Shown: positions 1 to 8,378 of the stretch, piece after piece
Position numbering within the stretch: the first letter of the stretch is position 1
Layout: every line of letters starts with the position of its first letter
Assembly: GCF_010974825.1 (NCBI RefSeq)
Contig: NZ_JAAILA010000020.1
Coordinates: forward strand, 1 to 54,877
DNA: 54,877 nucleotides
Source of the DNA: Aeromonas rivipollensis
GTDB taxonomy: Bacteria; Pseudomonadota; Gammaproteobacteria; Enterobacterales; Aeromonadaceae
Direction: 5' to 3'
Position numbers and translations under genes: made by a program
Notes under the pieces: model-generated
Seen by the model: only the letters and a program-made list of their open reading frames with translations
The model's database searches: none
Told to the model about the DNA's origin: nothing

Positions 1-275
1 TCGAGGGAAGCGCTTCCCTCCCCAAAAATGAGCGGAGATTGTCAACCAATCGACCGGGGATTACCAGCGCCGGACCACCCTTCTCCCGGGCTGGCTTGAG
101 GCAGGTTGAGGGGGATTTTCGGCCCTCAGCCCCCGGTTTGTCGGGGAAAGGCGGATAAGCCTGAGTCGGTGCCGGGGTGGTCGGCACAGGCTGACGGTTT
201 AATAGCCAGTCGTCTGATCTGCAACGAGATTTACGTTGATTTCCCGACTCGGGTTGGGTCAATATGAGGGCCCGC
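1..275. other. Non-coding leader upstream of tRNA-Ser
   Basis: No convincing coding frame. It contains a perfect 18-bp palindrome at 3-20 and a GC-rich segment (about 100-225) able to form several short hairpins, for example GTGCC pairing with GGCAC near 171-188. A possible tRNA promoter is TTGATT at 236-241 and CAATAT at 260-265, 18 bp apart, but the -10 is a poor match, so this is only suggestive. Confidence 0.4.
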
Positions 276-365
276 GGAGAGATGCCGGAGTGGCCGAACG
301 GGATTGACTCGAAATCAATTGTGGCAGCAATGCCACCCAGGGTTCGAATCCCTGTCTCTCCGCCA
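276..365 (+). tRNA. tRNA-Ser (anticodon CGA)
   Basis: Complete class II tRNA of 90 nt with the CCA end encoded. The acceptor arm GGAGAGA (276-282) pairs with TCTCTCC (355-361). The anticodon stem ATTGA/TCAAT encloses a 7-nt loop with anticodon CGA at 310-312, reading UCG serine codons. The long variable arm expected of tRNA-Ser and the GGTTCGAATCC T-arm are both visible. Confidence 0.97.
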
Positions 366-372
366 TTTATCA

Positions 373-404
373 AACCCAATCTGTCAAACAGGTTGGGTTT
401 TTTG
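373..404 (+). terminator. Rho-independent terminator after tRNA-Ser
   Basis: AACCCAA (373-379) pairs with TTGGGTT (393-399) and is followed by a T run to 404. It lies 7 nt past the tRNA 3' end. Confidence 0.85.
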
Positions 405-845
405 TTTATGTGCTGTTTATGGCGCGCGACCAGAGCGCATGGCATTGAGTCTGGGGCATGACACCTGTGAGGACGTGGCAATACCGGCTCCTGCTGCCGT
501 ACTCGGTTCTGTGAAATCCACATGTCTTCATCGCCTGCGCACTCCTCATTCACCTGAGGGCAGCCCCTTTACCATCAGAAAATGGCAAAAAAACAGCCGC
601 AAGGCGGCTGAAAAAGCGAGTCATCGACCATGACCCGGCTGTAGGCATTCGATCACACCGGTTGCACTGCGGCGCTCCAGGGCATCGGCATGCGATGGGG
701 GCCTACTCCAGGCCCCTTGAATATCAGAGATGCCATGACTGCGCAGGTCATGGCTTCACGGCGATCGTCCCTGTGTGACTGGGCGCTCTTCTTCTCATGT
801 GCGAAGACCCGAGCGGCCGCCACCTCGGGAGGCCGCCCGGGATTG
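405..845. other. Gene-free spacer with hairpins
   Basis: No frame here has a ribosome binding site and plausible protein. It holds a bidirectional terminator-like hairpin at 588-615 (CAGCCGC/GCGGCTG with A/T flanks), a 7-bp stem at 733-753 (CCATGAC/GTCATGG), and a GC-rich hairpin at about 818-842 just after the stop of the minus-strand dehydrogenase gene. Confidence 0.5.
588..615. terminator. Bidirectional terminator-like hairpin
   Basis: CAGCCGC (594-600) and GCGGCTG (604-610) form a 7-bp stem with a 3-nt loop, flanked by A6 on one side and A5 on the other, so T runs follow it in both directions. It could stop minus-strand transcription from the dehydrogenase gene about 230 bp away. Confidence 0.6.
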
Positions 846-1907
846 TCAGGCTTCCACCTTGAGGGAGGCCATGTCGATGACGAAGCGGTACTTCACATCG
901 CTCTTGAGCATCCGTTCATAGGCATCGTTGATATCTTGCATGGCAATCACTTCCACATCCGACACTATGTCGTGTTGGCCGCAGAAATCGAGCATCTCCT
1001 GAGTCGCAGCCATACCGCCAATCATGGACGCCGCTACCGCCTTGCCGCCGATCACCATGGGCATGCTGTCCAGGGCCGGTTCGAGCGGGCCAAGATAACC
1101 CACCAGCACCAGGGACCCCTTGAAACGCAGGGTGGGAATGTAGGCATTGAGATCGTGCACATAGGGCACGGTATCGACGATGAGGTGGAAGTGACCCGCA
1201 ACCTGAGCCATCTGGGCGGCATCGGTCGAGATGACGACCCTGTCGGCGCCGAGCCGATGGGCATCCTCTTCCTTGCCGGGCGAGCGGGTAAACAGCGTCA
1301 CGTCGGCACCCATCGCCTTGGCCAGCTTGATGGCCATATGGCCGAGACCGCCGAGTCCCACGACGGCGACCCGGCTGCCGGGGCCGATGTCGGCGTTTTT
1401 CAGGGGTGACCAGGTCGTGATGCCGGCGCACAGCAGCGGCGCCGCCCCCTGCAAGGTGAGGTTATCGGGAATGCGCACGACGAACGCCTCCTTGACCACG
1501 ATCTTCTCGGAATAACCGCCTTGGGTCAGGCTGCCATCGATACGGTCGGGGGCGCCGTAGGTGTAGGTCGCTGTCTCGCTGCAATGTTGCTCATGACCCT
1601 CTTCGCACGCCTCGCAATGACCGCAGGCGTCCACCATGCAGCCGACCCCGACCCGGTCGCCAACCTTGAATCTGCTGACCTGGCTGCCGATGGCAACCAC
1701 CCGGCCGATGATTTCATGGCCCGGCACTATGGGATAGTGGGTCCAGCCCCAGTCATTGCGGGCGGTGTGCAGATCCGAATGGCAGACGCCGCAGTAGAGA
1801 ATGTCGATCTCCACATCATCGGGGCGTGGCAGCCGGCGAGTGATGGGATGAGGTGCCAGCGGTGCCGTGGCCGAGGCGGCCGCATACGCGTTGACGGATT
1901 TAATCAT
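846..1907 (-). CDS. yahK: Zinc-dependent NADP alcohol dehydrogenase / aldehyde reductase, YahK-like
   Basis: 353 aa, the usual length of the cinnamyl-alcohol-dehydrogenase-type MDR family. Visible are the catalytic zinc ligands C42 and H64 (CGVCHSD; GHE signature), the four-cysteine structural zinc loop (C95, C98, C101, C109) and a Rossmann motif GLGGLG near residue 185. Close resemblance throughout to E. coli YahK, a broad-range NADPH aldehyde reductase, supports reduction of small aldehydes in the cytoplasm. The start follows GGAGAG. It is last in a minus-strand set with an exporter, a metallo-hydrolase and a secreted hydrolase; 100 bp separate it from the exporter gene, so it may have its own promoter. 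The exact substrate is unknown. Confidence 0.88.
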   Translation of the reverse strand: MIKSVNAYAAASATAPLAPHPITRRLPRPDDVEIDILYCGVCHSDLHTARNDWGWTHYPIVPGHEIIGRVVAIGSQVSRFKVGDRVGVGCMVDACGHCEACEEGHEQHCSETATYTYGAPDRIDGSLTQGGYSEKIVVKEAFVVRIPDNLTLQGAAPLLCAGITTWSPLKNADIGPGSRVAVVGLGGLGHMAIKLAKAMGADVTLFTRSPGKEEDAHRLGADRVVISTDAAQMAQVAGHFHLIVDTVPYVHDLNAYIPTLRFKGSLVLVGYLGPLEPALDSMPMVIGGKAVAASMIGGMAATQEMLDFCGQHDIVSDVEVIAMQDINDAYERMLKSDVKYRFVIDMASLKVEA

Positions 1908-2007
1908 GGTGTTCTCTCCGATGGGGTGGCAACAGTTGCCGGGGTATCTCTGTGCAACGCTGGGGCTGCACGGCGTCTTGAGCGGGTTGAGTCACGGGAT
2001 CGGAACC

Positions 2008-3237
2008 TCATCCGTTCACCTGGGAGGGGTGCAGCCGCTTGCCGCTGCCGACCACCAGCGTGGCCACCATCAACAGGGCGGCGCTGCCAATCAAGGTGGC
2101 GCCTATGGTGTAGTGATCGAGCAGCCAGCCACCGATGCCAGCCCCCAGCATGATGGAGAGCTGGATGGCGGCAACGATGAGGCCGCCGCCACTCTCGGGG
2201 GCATCGTGGATCCCCTGGGCTATCCAGGCTGACCAGGCAACCGGAATGGCAGCATTGATGGCACCCCACAGGGTCAGCATCAGCGCGACGCCCCAGAAGG
2301 AGTGCTGCATGGCGAGCAGGCCAAGGGTGATGAGTGCAAGCATCAGGGGCAGCCATCGCAGCAGCCGATAGAGGTGACGATGCAGGGTGGCGCTGGCCAC
2401 AGTGGTGCCCACGAATCCGGCCATTCCCAGTGCCAGCAGCAGGGAGGAGAGTTCCGGCAGGCTGGTTTGGGTACGTGTCTCCAGAAACGGTCGGAAGTAG
2501 GTAAACGCACAGAAGGCGCCAGCAAAGGTGAGCATGACGCCGAGCATGGCCATCGCCACATTGGGTCGCTTGAGCAGCCCCAGAACTGGATCAGCACTGT
2601 GCTCGCTTCGCATAGAGGGCAGGCTGACGGCCATCCACAGCAGGTTCAGCACCACCAGCGGTGTCAGCAGCCAGAACACGCCCCGCCAGCCGATGATGCC
2701 ACCCAGATAACTGCCGAGCGGAGCGGCAAAGGCGGTGGCGACGGCATTGCCGGTGTACATGAGGCCGAGGGCCCTAGGCACCGAGTCGGGGGACACCAGC
2801 CTCATGATGGTGGCGGTGGCCAGTGCCCAGAATCCACCGACCACCACGCCCAGCAGGGCCCGGGCCAGCATCAGCAGCGCAAAGTTGGGGCTCAGTGCGA
2901 TCAGGATGAGGGAGAGCAGCATCACCAGTGCCAATACCATCAGCACATGACGCCGCTCATGGTGGGCGCAGACCCGGGTGACCAGCAGGCTGGCGACGAC
3001 GGCGAAGAGACCCGAGATGGAGATGGCAAGGCCCGCCTGGCCATCGCTGGCACCGAGATCGCGGGCGATCGGGGTCAGCAGGCTGACCGGCATAAACTCG
3101 GCGGCGATCAGCAGAGCCACGCAGAGGGTCATGGCCCCCACGGCCCCCCAATGTTCTTGTACTGCGGGGAGGGATTCGACAGCGGCATGATGAGTCTTCA
3201 TTTTACGACCTGATATTGAAGGATGGAGGTGCGTCAT
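2008..3237 (-). CDS. nepI: MFS exporter, NepI-like
   Basis: 409 aa, about 12 hydrophobic segments, inner-membrane drug/proton antiporter family. The first 60 residues (AEFMPVSLLTPIA, DLG.S.G.AG) and the loop LGSYLGG.IGWR match E. coli NepI, a purine ribonucleoside exporter, and the resemblance continues to the C-terminus. The ATG at 3237 overlaps the TGA of the preceding gene (ATGA), implying translational coupling. A second ATG at 3201 (residue 13) corresponds better to the NepI N-terminus and could be the true start. Substrate specificity is inferred only from similarity; it could export another small metabolite handled by the neighbouring enzymes. Confidence 0.8.
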   Translation of the reverse strand: MTHLHPSISGRKMKTHHAAVESLPAVQEHWGAVGAMTLCVALLIAAEFMPVSLLTPIARDLGASDGQAGLAISISGLFAVVASLLVTRVCAHHERRHVLMVLALVMLLSLILIALSPNFALLMLARALLGVVVGGFWALATATIMRLVSPDSVPRALGLMYTGNAVATAFAAPLGSYLGGIIGWRGVFWLLTPLVVLNLLWMAVSLPSMRSEHSADPVLGLLKRPNVAMAMLGVMLTFAGAFCAFTYFRPFLETRTQTSLPELSSLLLALGMAGFVGTTVASATLHRHLYRLLRWLPLMLALITLGLLAMQHSFWGVALMLTLWGAINAAIPVAWSAWIAQGIHDAPESGGGLIVAAIQLSIMLGAGIGGWLLDHYTIGATLIGSAALLMVATLVVGSGKRLHPSQVNG

Positions 3238-4739
3238 TTGACGGCTTCAATGGTGAGGGTGCCCGAAGGCTGGGCGGTCAAGGCATCCAGACCCGATGCA
3301 AGGCGTCCCAGTCGGATGAGGCCGCTCGAGTAACCGAAGTCCCGGTAGTAGATCGCCAGATTGCCCCAGGGTGCGTAGTAAGCGATGTCTCCGACTTGCG
3401 GGTCTATCCCCTCTGGCGCCGCCTGAGTCGTCAGCTTGCGCGGCAGGTAGGCAATTTTCTCCGTCTGCGCGTACTCCTCCAGTGCCAGGGTCAGGGGGAG
3501 CTGGGAGAAAAAGTCCCGGGCGCTCGGCGTATCGTCGAGCGTCGCCACGGCCGTGCGGCCATTGATGGTCATCTTGATGCGCATGTTGTCTTGTCCGTTG
3601 AGGCTGAGGGTGACGTTTTGAGCGAACTCCTGCTGCCACCAGGCCGTGGTGTCGGGGAGGCTAGCCATGGCGAGGGGCTGGCCGATTCGTGGTGTCAGCA
3701 AGCGATAGGGCTTGCCGTCGCTGGCAAGGCTGATCCGATCCAGCGGCGCCATCCAAGGGTGGTTGGCCAGGGCAAATTTGCCCAAATGAGCCGGCATCAG
3801 GGCACGGGCTTGCAGATCCTCTGCTGCCTTGACAGCCCCCTCCGGGGTCATGTGGATCAGTGGCCAGCGCGGGTCGTATTGCCCCATGTCCAGCACGGCC
3901 AGGTCGATTGGCCCCAGGCGCCGGCCGATATCGGCAAAGTGGCGACCGTAGCCGCTGTCACCGCTGAAGAACAGGGTTTGCCGGGCACTCTTAAGGGCGA
4001 AGGCGACCCAGAGCGTCTGGTTCTTCTTAAACAATCGCCCGGAGTAATGACGTGCAGGCAAGAGATGGATGGTCAGTTCGGGATCCAGTTGCAGGGTGCT
4101 GTTCCAATCCGCCTCATGTATGCGGGCCTGTGGGTAGCCAAAGCGCTCCAGATGAGCGCCGACACCGAGTCCGCTGACTACCGCCTTGACCCTGGGCAGC
4201 AGTGCCTTCAGGGTTGGGTAGTCGAGATGATCCCAGTGATCATGGGTGATCAGCAGGTAGTCAATGTCGGGAAAATCCCCGGCGCTATACGGATTACTGC
4301 CTGCAAAAGCTTCATTGGCATAGGGCAGGGGGGCAGCATTGTCACTAAAGATGGGATCAATCAGGATGCGCTTGCCCGCCAACTGGACGTAATAGGAGGA
4401 GTGTCCGAGCCAGATCAGCAGATCCGCATGGCGGTCGAGACGGTGAAGGTCGGTCTTGACGGCAGCGAGGGGGGCGGCGGGGGTCAGATCTTTAGCAGGA
4501 TTCAGCCACCCCGACAGGATGATCGAGAGGGTACTGCTGTCACCGGTCAGTACAGGTGTGGGCTCTAGATTCTGAAATTCACCGCCTTGGTAATGGGGTG
4601 ATCGGGTGATGGCATCAAGGCGTGCGCCGGAAGGGATTGCCCCCATCTGCGGTTGCCTAATAAAGAGCATGGCCGCGACGGCCAGTGCCACCGCGATCAA
4701 CAGCAAGGCCGGCAGTATGGTGCGTGTTTTAGTGGTCAT
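3234..4739 (-). CDS. Membrane-anchored metallo-beta-lactamase-fold hydrolase fused to a cyclophilin-like domain
   Basis: 501 aa. Residues 8-27 form one hydrophobic segment (membrane anchor or signal). Residues about 105-365 are a metallo-beta-lactamase-fold hydrolase of the NAPE-PLD/RomA type: HxHxDH at 166-171, further metal ligands H231, D261 and H318. Residues about 376-500 look like a separate cyclophilin-like domain (MRIKMTINGR start, then AYLPRKL, GDIAYYAPWGNLAIYYRDFGYS), usually an independent protein of about 130 aa. The reading frame is continuous, so this is a real fusion rather than two genes. The start follows GGGAGA. It overlaps the exporter gene by 4 bp. The substrate is unknown; family relatives hydrolyse phosphodiester or lactone bonds. 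Confidence 0.82.
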   Translation of the reverse strand: MTTKTRTILPALLLIAVALAVAAMLFIRQPQMGAIPSGARLDAITRSPHYQGGEFQNLEPTPVLTGDSSTLSIILSGWLNPAKDLTPAAPLAAVKTDLHRLDRHADLLIWLGHSSYYVQLAGKRILIDPIFSDNAAPLPYANEAFAGSNPYSAGDFPDIDYLLITHDHWDHLDYPTLKALLPRVKAVVSGLGVGAHLERFGYPQARIHEADWNSTLQLDPELTIHLLPARHYSGRLFKKNQTLWVAFALKSARQTLFFSGDSGYGRHFADIGRRLGPIDLAVLDMGQYDPRWPLIHMTPEGAVKAAEDLQARALMPAHLGKFALANHPWMAPLDRISLASDGKPYRLLTPRIGQPLAMASLPDTTAWWQQEFAQNVTLSLNGQDNMRIKMTINGRTAVATLDDTPSARDFFSQLPLTLALEEYAQTEKIAYLPRKLTTQAAPEGIDPQVGDIAYYAPWGNLAIYYRDFGYSSGLIRLGRLASGLDALTAQPSGTLTIEAVK

Positions 4740-4802
4740 TGCCGATCTCCCGACATCAGCTTTCGTGCAGCAGACATGTCATGTGACACCGCATCCGATG
4801 GA

Positions 4803-4830
4803 AAACGCGCGGCGGTATGGCCCGCCGCGT
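4803..4830 (-). terminator. Terminator of the alpha/beta hydrolase gene
   Basis: Reading the minus strand, CGCGGCGG and CCGCCGCG form an 8-bp stem with a 6-nt loop (4808-4829), followed by CGTTTTCC. It begins about 10 bp after the stop of the minus-strand hydrolase gene, separating it from the metallo-hydrolase gene. Confidence 0.7.
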
Positions 4831-4839
4831 GCTTGGTCT

Positions 4840-5976
4840 TTACTTCAGGTTGGTCTTGAAGAACTGCTCAAACTGACCAAAGGGGATCTTGCCTGCCACG
4901 TTATCGTAGAGATCCACATGGTTGGCGCCCGGTACCACGACCAGTTCTTTTTGCTGACTTCCCACGGCCTTGAAGGCATCTTCGGCAAAGTAGCGCGAGT
5001 GGGCGTTCTCGCCGGTGACGACAAGCGTAGGAATCGTGATTTCGCTGGCATAGCTCAACAGCGGCATGTTCATAAACGACAGCGGCATGGTGGTGGTCCA
5101 GGCTCCGTTAGAGTTCACCGAGCGAGAGTGGAAGCCGCGCGGGAGACGGTAGTAATCGAAGAACTCCTTGAGTACCGGATGCGGATTGTCCGGCAGGGCC
5201 TCTGGCAGGGTCCGGCTGGCTGCCGTGACCTTACCCTTCTGGTCGACATAGAGATCGTGATTACTATGGGCAAAAGAGCCACTTTCCGCGTCTTGCCAGC
5301 GTTGTTCGTTCAGGTGTTTCAATATGGCGCGGCGATCGGCAGTGGTGTAACGATCCTTGCCATCGCCCACCCCATGCCCCATGGCTCGACTCATGTCATA
5401 CATCACGCTGGTCGCCACGGCTTTGACGCGAGTATCGGCGGCGGCGGCATTGAGGGCCATACCACCCCAGCCGCAGATCCCCAGCAGACCGATCCGGGTA
5501 CGGTCCACCTCCTCTTGCAGGCCAAGGAAATCGACGGCGGCACTGAAATCTTCGGTGTTGATGTCGGGTGAGGCCACATCGCGCGGTTGGCCGCCGCTTT
5601 CGCCGGTGTAGGAGGGGTCAAACGCCAGAGTGACGAACCCGCGCTCGGCCAGGGTTTGGGCATAGAGGCCGCTCGACTGCTCCTTCACCGCGCCAAAGGG
5701 GCCGCCCAGGGCAATGGCCGCCAGCTTGGCGTTTCCCCGGTTCTTCGGCAGATAGAGGTCAGCGACCAGGGTGATGCCATAACGGTTCTTGAAGGTCACC
5801 TTGCGATGCTCGACTTTGTCGCTCTGGGCAAAGGTCTTGTCCCATTGGGTCACCATGGAGACGGGTTCAGTGGGATTGGCAGTTTGGGCATGGCTCATGG
5901 TGGAGACTCCGGTCAATGCGGCGCCCAGCAGCAGGGCAGACGCGATAGCGGTCAGCTTCTTGGGGATAACATTCAT
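4840..5976 (-). CDS. Secreted alpha/beta hydrolase, YcjY/dienelactone-hydrolase-like, with Cys nucleophile
   Basis: 378 aa from the ATG at 5976, chosen because AAGGAG lies 7 nt upstream and a typical signal peptide follows (cleavage near SHA|Q, residue 30). An upstream in-frame ATG at 6054 lacks this. Residues about 55-375 form an alpha/beta hydrolase fold. The nucleophile elbow reads GICGWGG, placing Cys at 168 where lipases carry Ser, as in dienelactone hydrolases and YcjY. The catalytic His is probably H353 (GANHVDLYD). The predicted protein acts in the periplasm. It is transcribed divergently from a LysR regulator, which may control it. Natural substrate unknown. Confidence 0.82.
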   Translation of the reverse strand: MNVIPKKLTAIASALLLGAALTGVSTMSHAQTANPTEPVSMVTQWDKTFAQSDKVEHRKVTFKNRYGITLVADLYLPKNRGNAKLAAIALGGPFGAVKEQSSGLYAQTLAERGFVTLAFDPSYTGESGGQPRDVASPDINTEDFSAAVDFLGLQEEVDRTRIGLLGICGWGGMALNAAAADTRVKAVATSVMYDMSRAMGHGVGDGKDRYTTADRRAILKHLNEQRWQDAESGSFAHSNHDLYVDQKGKVTAASRTLPEALPDNPHPVLKEFFDYYRLPRGFHSRSVNSNGAWTTTMPLSFMNMPLLSYASEITIPTLVVTGENAHSRYFAEDAFKAVGSQQKELVVVPGANHVDLYDNVAGKIPFGQFEQFFKTNLK

Positions 5977-6128
5977 GGTAAAGCTCCTTGAAATCGGATT
6001 TCTGATTCGTGGTCCTGAGGGTGGTTTGATGGTGTTGTGAACCATGAGCTGCATTCTAGTTAGAGCTATTGATGATGATTAGATCGGGTTTTTTGATAAC
6101 ATTGATGCGCTTGTGTTCTTAATTAGGG

Positions 6129-6141
6129 CGTCCAATGGACG
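6129..6141. promoter_or_regulatory. Candidate operator in the LysR/hydrolase divergent region
   Basis: CGTCCA-A-TGGACG is a perfect 6-bp inverted repeat around one base, lying 42 bp before the LysR start and in the shared control region with the hydrolase gene. It does not fit the T-N11-A LysR box exactly, so the assignment is tentative. Confidence 0.35.
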
Positions 6142-6183
6142 TTGAACAAACTCTGGCTGGCTGAAAAATGTGGGTGGAACAAG

Positions 6184-7068
6184 ATGACAAGCCGCGAGAA
6201 TTACAACGATCTCCACGTCTTCATGCTGGTTGCCCGGGAAGGCAGCTTTACCCGTGCGGCTGCCAGGCTGGGGCTGGCCCAGTCCGGGATCAGCCGCACC
6301 ATCCGGGATCTCGAGGCCAGGCTCGGGGTGCAACTGCTGGTGCGCACCACCCGCAGCCTGTCACTGACCCAGGCTGGCGAGCAGTTATACCGCACGGCAC
6401 AAAGCGGCTTTCAGTCTCTGGATGCGGGGCTCGCTACGCTAGCCCATTTTCGCGACATCCCTTCCGGCACTGTGCGGATCAACGCCAGTCAGCACGCCAT
6501 CGACAAGGTGCTGCTGCCCAAGCTGGCCCTCTTCAGGCAACACTATCCGGATATCCGGCTGGAACTCATCAGCGAGAGCCGCTTCGTGAACATCATCGAT
6601 GAGCGCTTCGATGCCGGCGTGCGGCTGGGGGGGGAGGTGGACGAAGGAATGGTGGCCGTGCGCATCACCCCGGATATGGAGATGGTGATGGTGGCGACGC
6701 CGGATCACTTTCTGCAATACGGCTTTCCGCAGACACTGGCCGAGCTGGCGGTGCATCCCTGCATTGCCTATCAGTTTGCCGATGGCAGCCTCTATCAGTG
6801 GGAGCTGTGGCAGGAGGGCAAACTGGTCAAGCATCGGCCAGAGGGGCAGTGGGTCTTCTCCGACAGCTACATGGAAGCGGCGGCAGCAAGAATGGGGTTG
6901 GGATTGGCCTATGTCCCTGAGGAGCTGGTCGCCGATGAACTGGTGCGAGGAACCCTGATCCGGGTGTTGCAGCGGTTCAGCCACCGCCTGGATGGCCTCT
7001 ATCTTTACTACCCCCATCGCAACGTGTCGCCCGCCTTGAGAGCCCTCATCGACACGCTGAAACTGTGA
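6184..7068 (+). CDS. LysR-family transcriptional regulator
   Basis: 294 aa from the ATG at 6184, preceded by GGTGGA. A longer frame begins with TTG at 6142 and is less likely. Residues about 5-63 are the winged helix-turn-helix (GSFTRAAARLGLAQSGISRTI); residues about 90-290 are the periplasmic-binding-like effector domain. It resembles the CrgA/DmlR/YafC subgroup. The divergent position next to the hydrolase, metallo-hydrolase, exporter and dehydrogenase genes suggests it controls that set, probably in response to a small organic substrate. Effector unknown. Confidence 0.88.
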   Translation: MTSRENYNDLHVFMLVAREGSFTRAAARLGLAQSGISRTIRDLEARLGVQLLVRTTRSLSLTQAGEQLYRTAQSGFQSLDAGLATLAHFRDIPSGTVRINASQHAIDKVLLPKLALFRQHYPDIRLELISESRFVNIIDERFDAGVRLGGEVDEGMVAVRITPDMEMVMVATPDHFLQYGFPQTLAELAVHPCIAYQFADGSLYQWELWQEGKLVKHRPEGQWVFSDSYMEAAAARMGLGLAYVPEELVADELVRGTLIRVLQRFSHRLDGLYLYYPHRNVSPALRALIDTLKL

Positions 7069-7527
7069 GGAGAGAAGCCAGATGCCTTGGCATATGGCGC
7101 CGACAGGGTGAACGCCATGATGCCTCAACCCTGCTCGCAGGATGGACTCGGGCACGGGTGCTGATGGCGACATCGCCCATCAGGGCGTTTTTGGACAAAT
7201 ACCAGAGGAAACAAACTCCTGGTCAGGGTCAAGACCCCTGGATAGGCGCAGGATTCAGGCCAAGTTCAGCGCTACCCCGGTATGGTGCTCGGCGTCGATG
7301 GGAGGCAACGAATGGCAAGCGAGGTGGCTGCAGGTTGAGCCCTGCCCGTTTCTCTTCAAGCCCGCCAAGACGCTGAGGGACAGCGGTATGGGGTGACATC
7401 CTGACTCGGGCTTGCTCTCACGGACGACGTCCATTTTCTGCCGCGACGAGCGGCCGTCACTATGCCTGTCCATGATCTCTTTCTGCCGCACCGGCGGCCC
7501 CCATTCTCATGCCGTCCAGGAGGACAT
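7069..7527. other. Intergenic spacer between lysR and the SPOR gene
   Basis: No supported gene. At about 7161-7195 CTGATGG pairs with CCATCAG and is followed by GGCGTTTTTGG, a plausible terminator for the LysR gene. The rest shows no recognisable elements except the AGGAGGA ribosome binding site at its right end. Confidence 0.45.
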
Positions 7528-8355
7528 ATGACCGAATGCCATCTGCCCAAGTGCAACCCCGCCTCTCTCATTCGCCAGATAGGGATAGGTCTGGCGGCCG
7601 GCGCCCTCTGCTTGCTGATGTTGAGCTATGTGAGCCCTGCTCGACAGAGTGCGCCCGAGACGGCCCCCGCGCCAGCAGAAGCCTCCTCGCCCCAATCCCT
7701 GACGAGCGGCGCCGCGGCAACCGACCGCCAAGGGGATGAGGCGAGCTTCCCCCTGCCTGCGCTGACGGCCGGGGCTGATGGGGAGAAAGGGGAGGGGATG
7801 ACAGCCGGGGTGACAGTCACCCCCATGATGGGCGAGCCGAGCACGGCCGTCTTTACAGCGCCGCAAGAGAAGGCGGTCCATCAGCCGCCCATGGGGATAC
7901 CGGCGAGCCTCCCCCCAGCAGCGCCTCAGCCTGAGGCCAAGGCTGTAGTCCCCTCCGAGCAGGTGCCCAAGCCCGCTGCCAAACCGGCGCCCACGTCTGA
8001 GAGCAAGCCCGAGATAAAGCCGGAGGCCAAGGCGCAAGCCACAACGCCCGGCAAGGTGAGTCTGACGCCAGCCAGGGTCCTGCAACAGAAGAACGACAAC
8101 CACCTCAGCGTTCAACTGATGGGGTCCCGCAGCCTGGCGGCCATAGAGCAGTTTGTGCTCGCCAATCGGCTCGCTGGCCAGGTGTGGGTCTATCAGACCC
8201 GGTTCAACGGCAGCCCCTGGTACGTAGTGCTGAAGGGTGAGTATGCCGGCATGAGCCAGGCCCAGGCGGCCATTCGCACGCTGTCGCCAGCCCTGCAGAA
8301 GGCGGATCCCTGGCCCAAGTCATTCGCCCAGGTGAAGCGCGAATTGCAGCAGTAG
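7528..8355 (+). CDS. SPOR-domain single-pass membrane protein (DamX C-terminus-like)
   Basis: 275 aa from the ATG at 7528, which has AGGAGGA 5 nt upstream; an earlier in-frame ATG at 7462 has none. Residues about 13-36 form a transmembrane helix. Residues 40-185 are a low-complexity Pro/Ala/Glu/Lys linker. The last 80 residues match the SPOR peptidoglycan-binding fold as in DamX (SVQLMGS, NGSPWYVVLKGEYA, DPWPKSFAQV). SPOR domains bind denuded septal glycan, so a division-site envelope role is likely. DamX itself has an N-terminal AAA region nearby in its family; none is present here, so this is a stripped-down relative. It is convergent with chiS, 23 bp apart. Confidence 0.82.
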   Translation: MTECHLPKCNPASLIRQIGIGLAAGALCLLMLSYVSPARQSAPETAPAPAEASSPQSLTSGAAATDRQGDEASFPLPALTAGADGEKGEGMTAGVTVTPMMGEPSTAVFTAPQEKAVHQPPMGIPASLPPAAPQPEAKAVVPSEQVPKPAAKPAPTSESKPEIKPEAKAQATTPGKVSLTPARVLQQKNDNHLSVQLMGSRSLAAIEQFVLANRLAGQVWVYQTRFNGSPWYVVLKGEYAGMSQAQAAIRTLSPALQKADPWPKSFAQVKRELQQ

Positions 8356-8378
8356 CCCTGCTGCCAGGATGACGGGGC

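Noticed and set aside
264..461. 65-aa frame over tRNA-Ser
   Set aside because: It reads through a complete tRNA gene and its terminator.
7065..7376. 103-aa frame after the LysR gene
   Set aside because: No ribosome binding site, Arg/Pro-rich composition typical of chance frames in GC-rich spacers.
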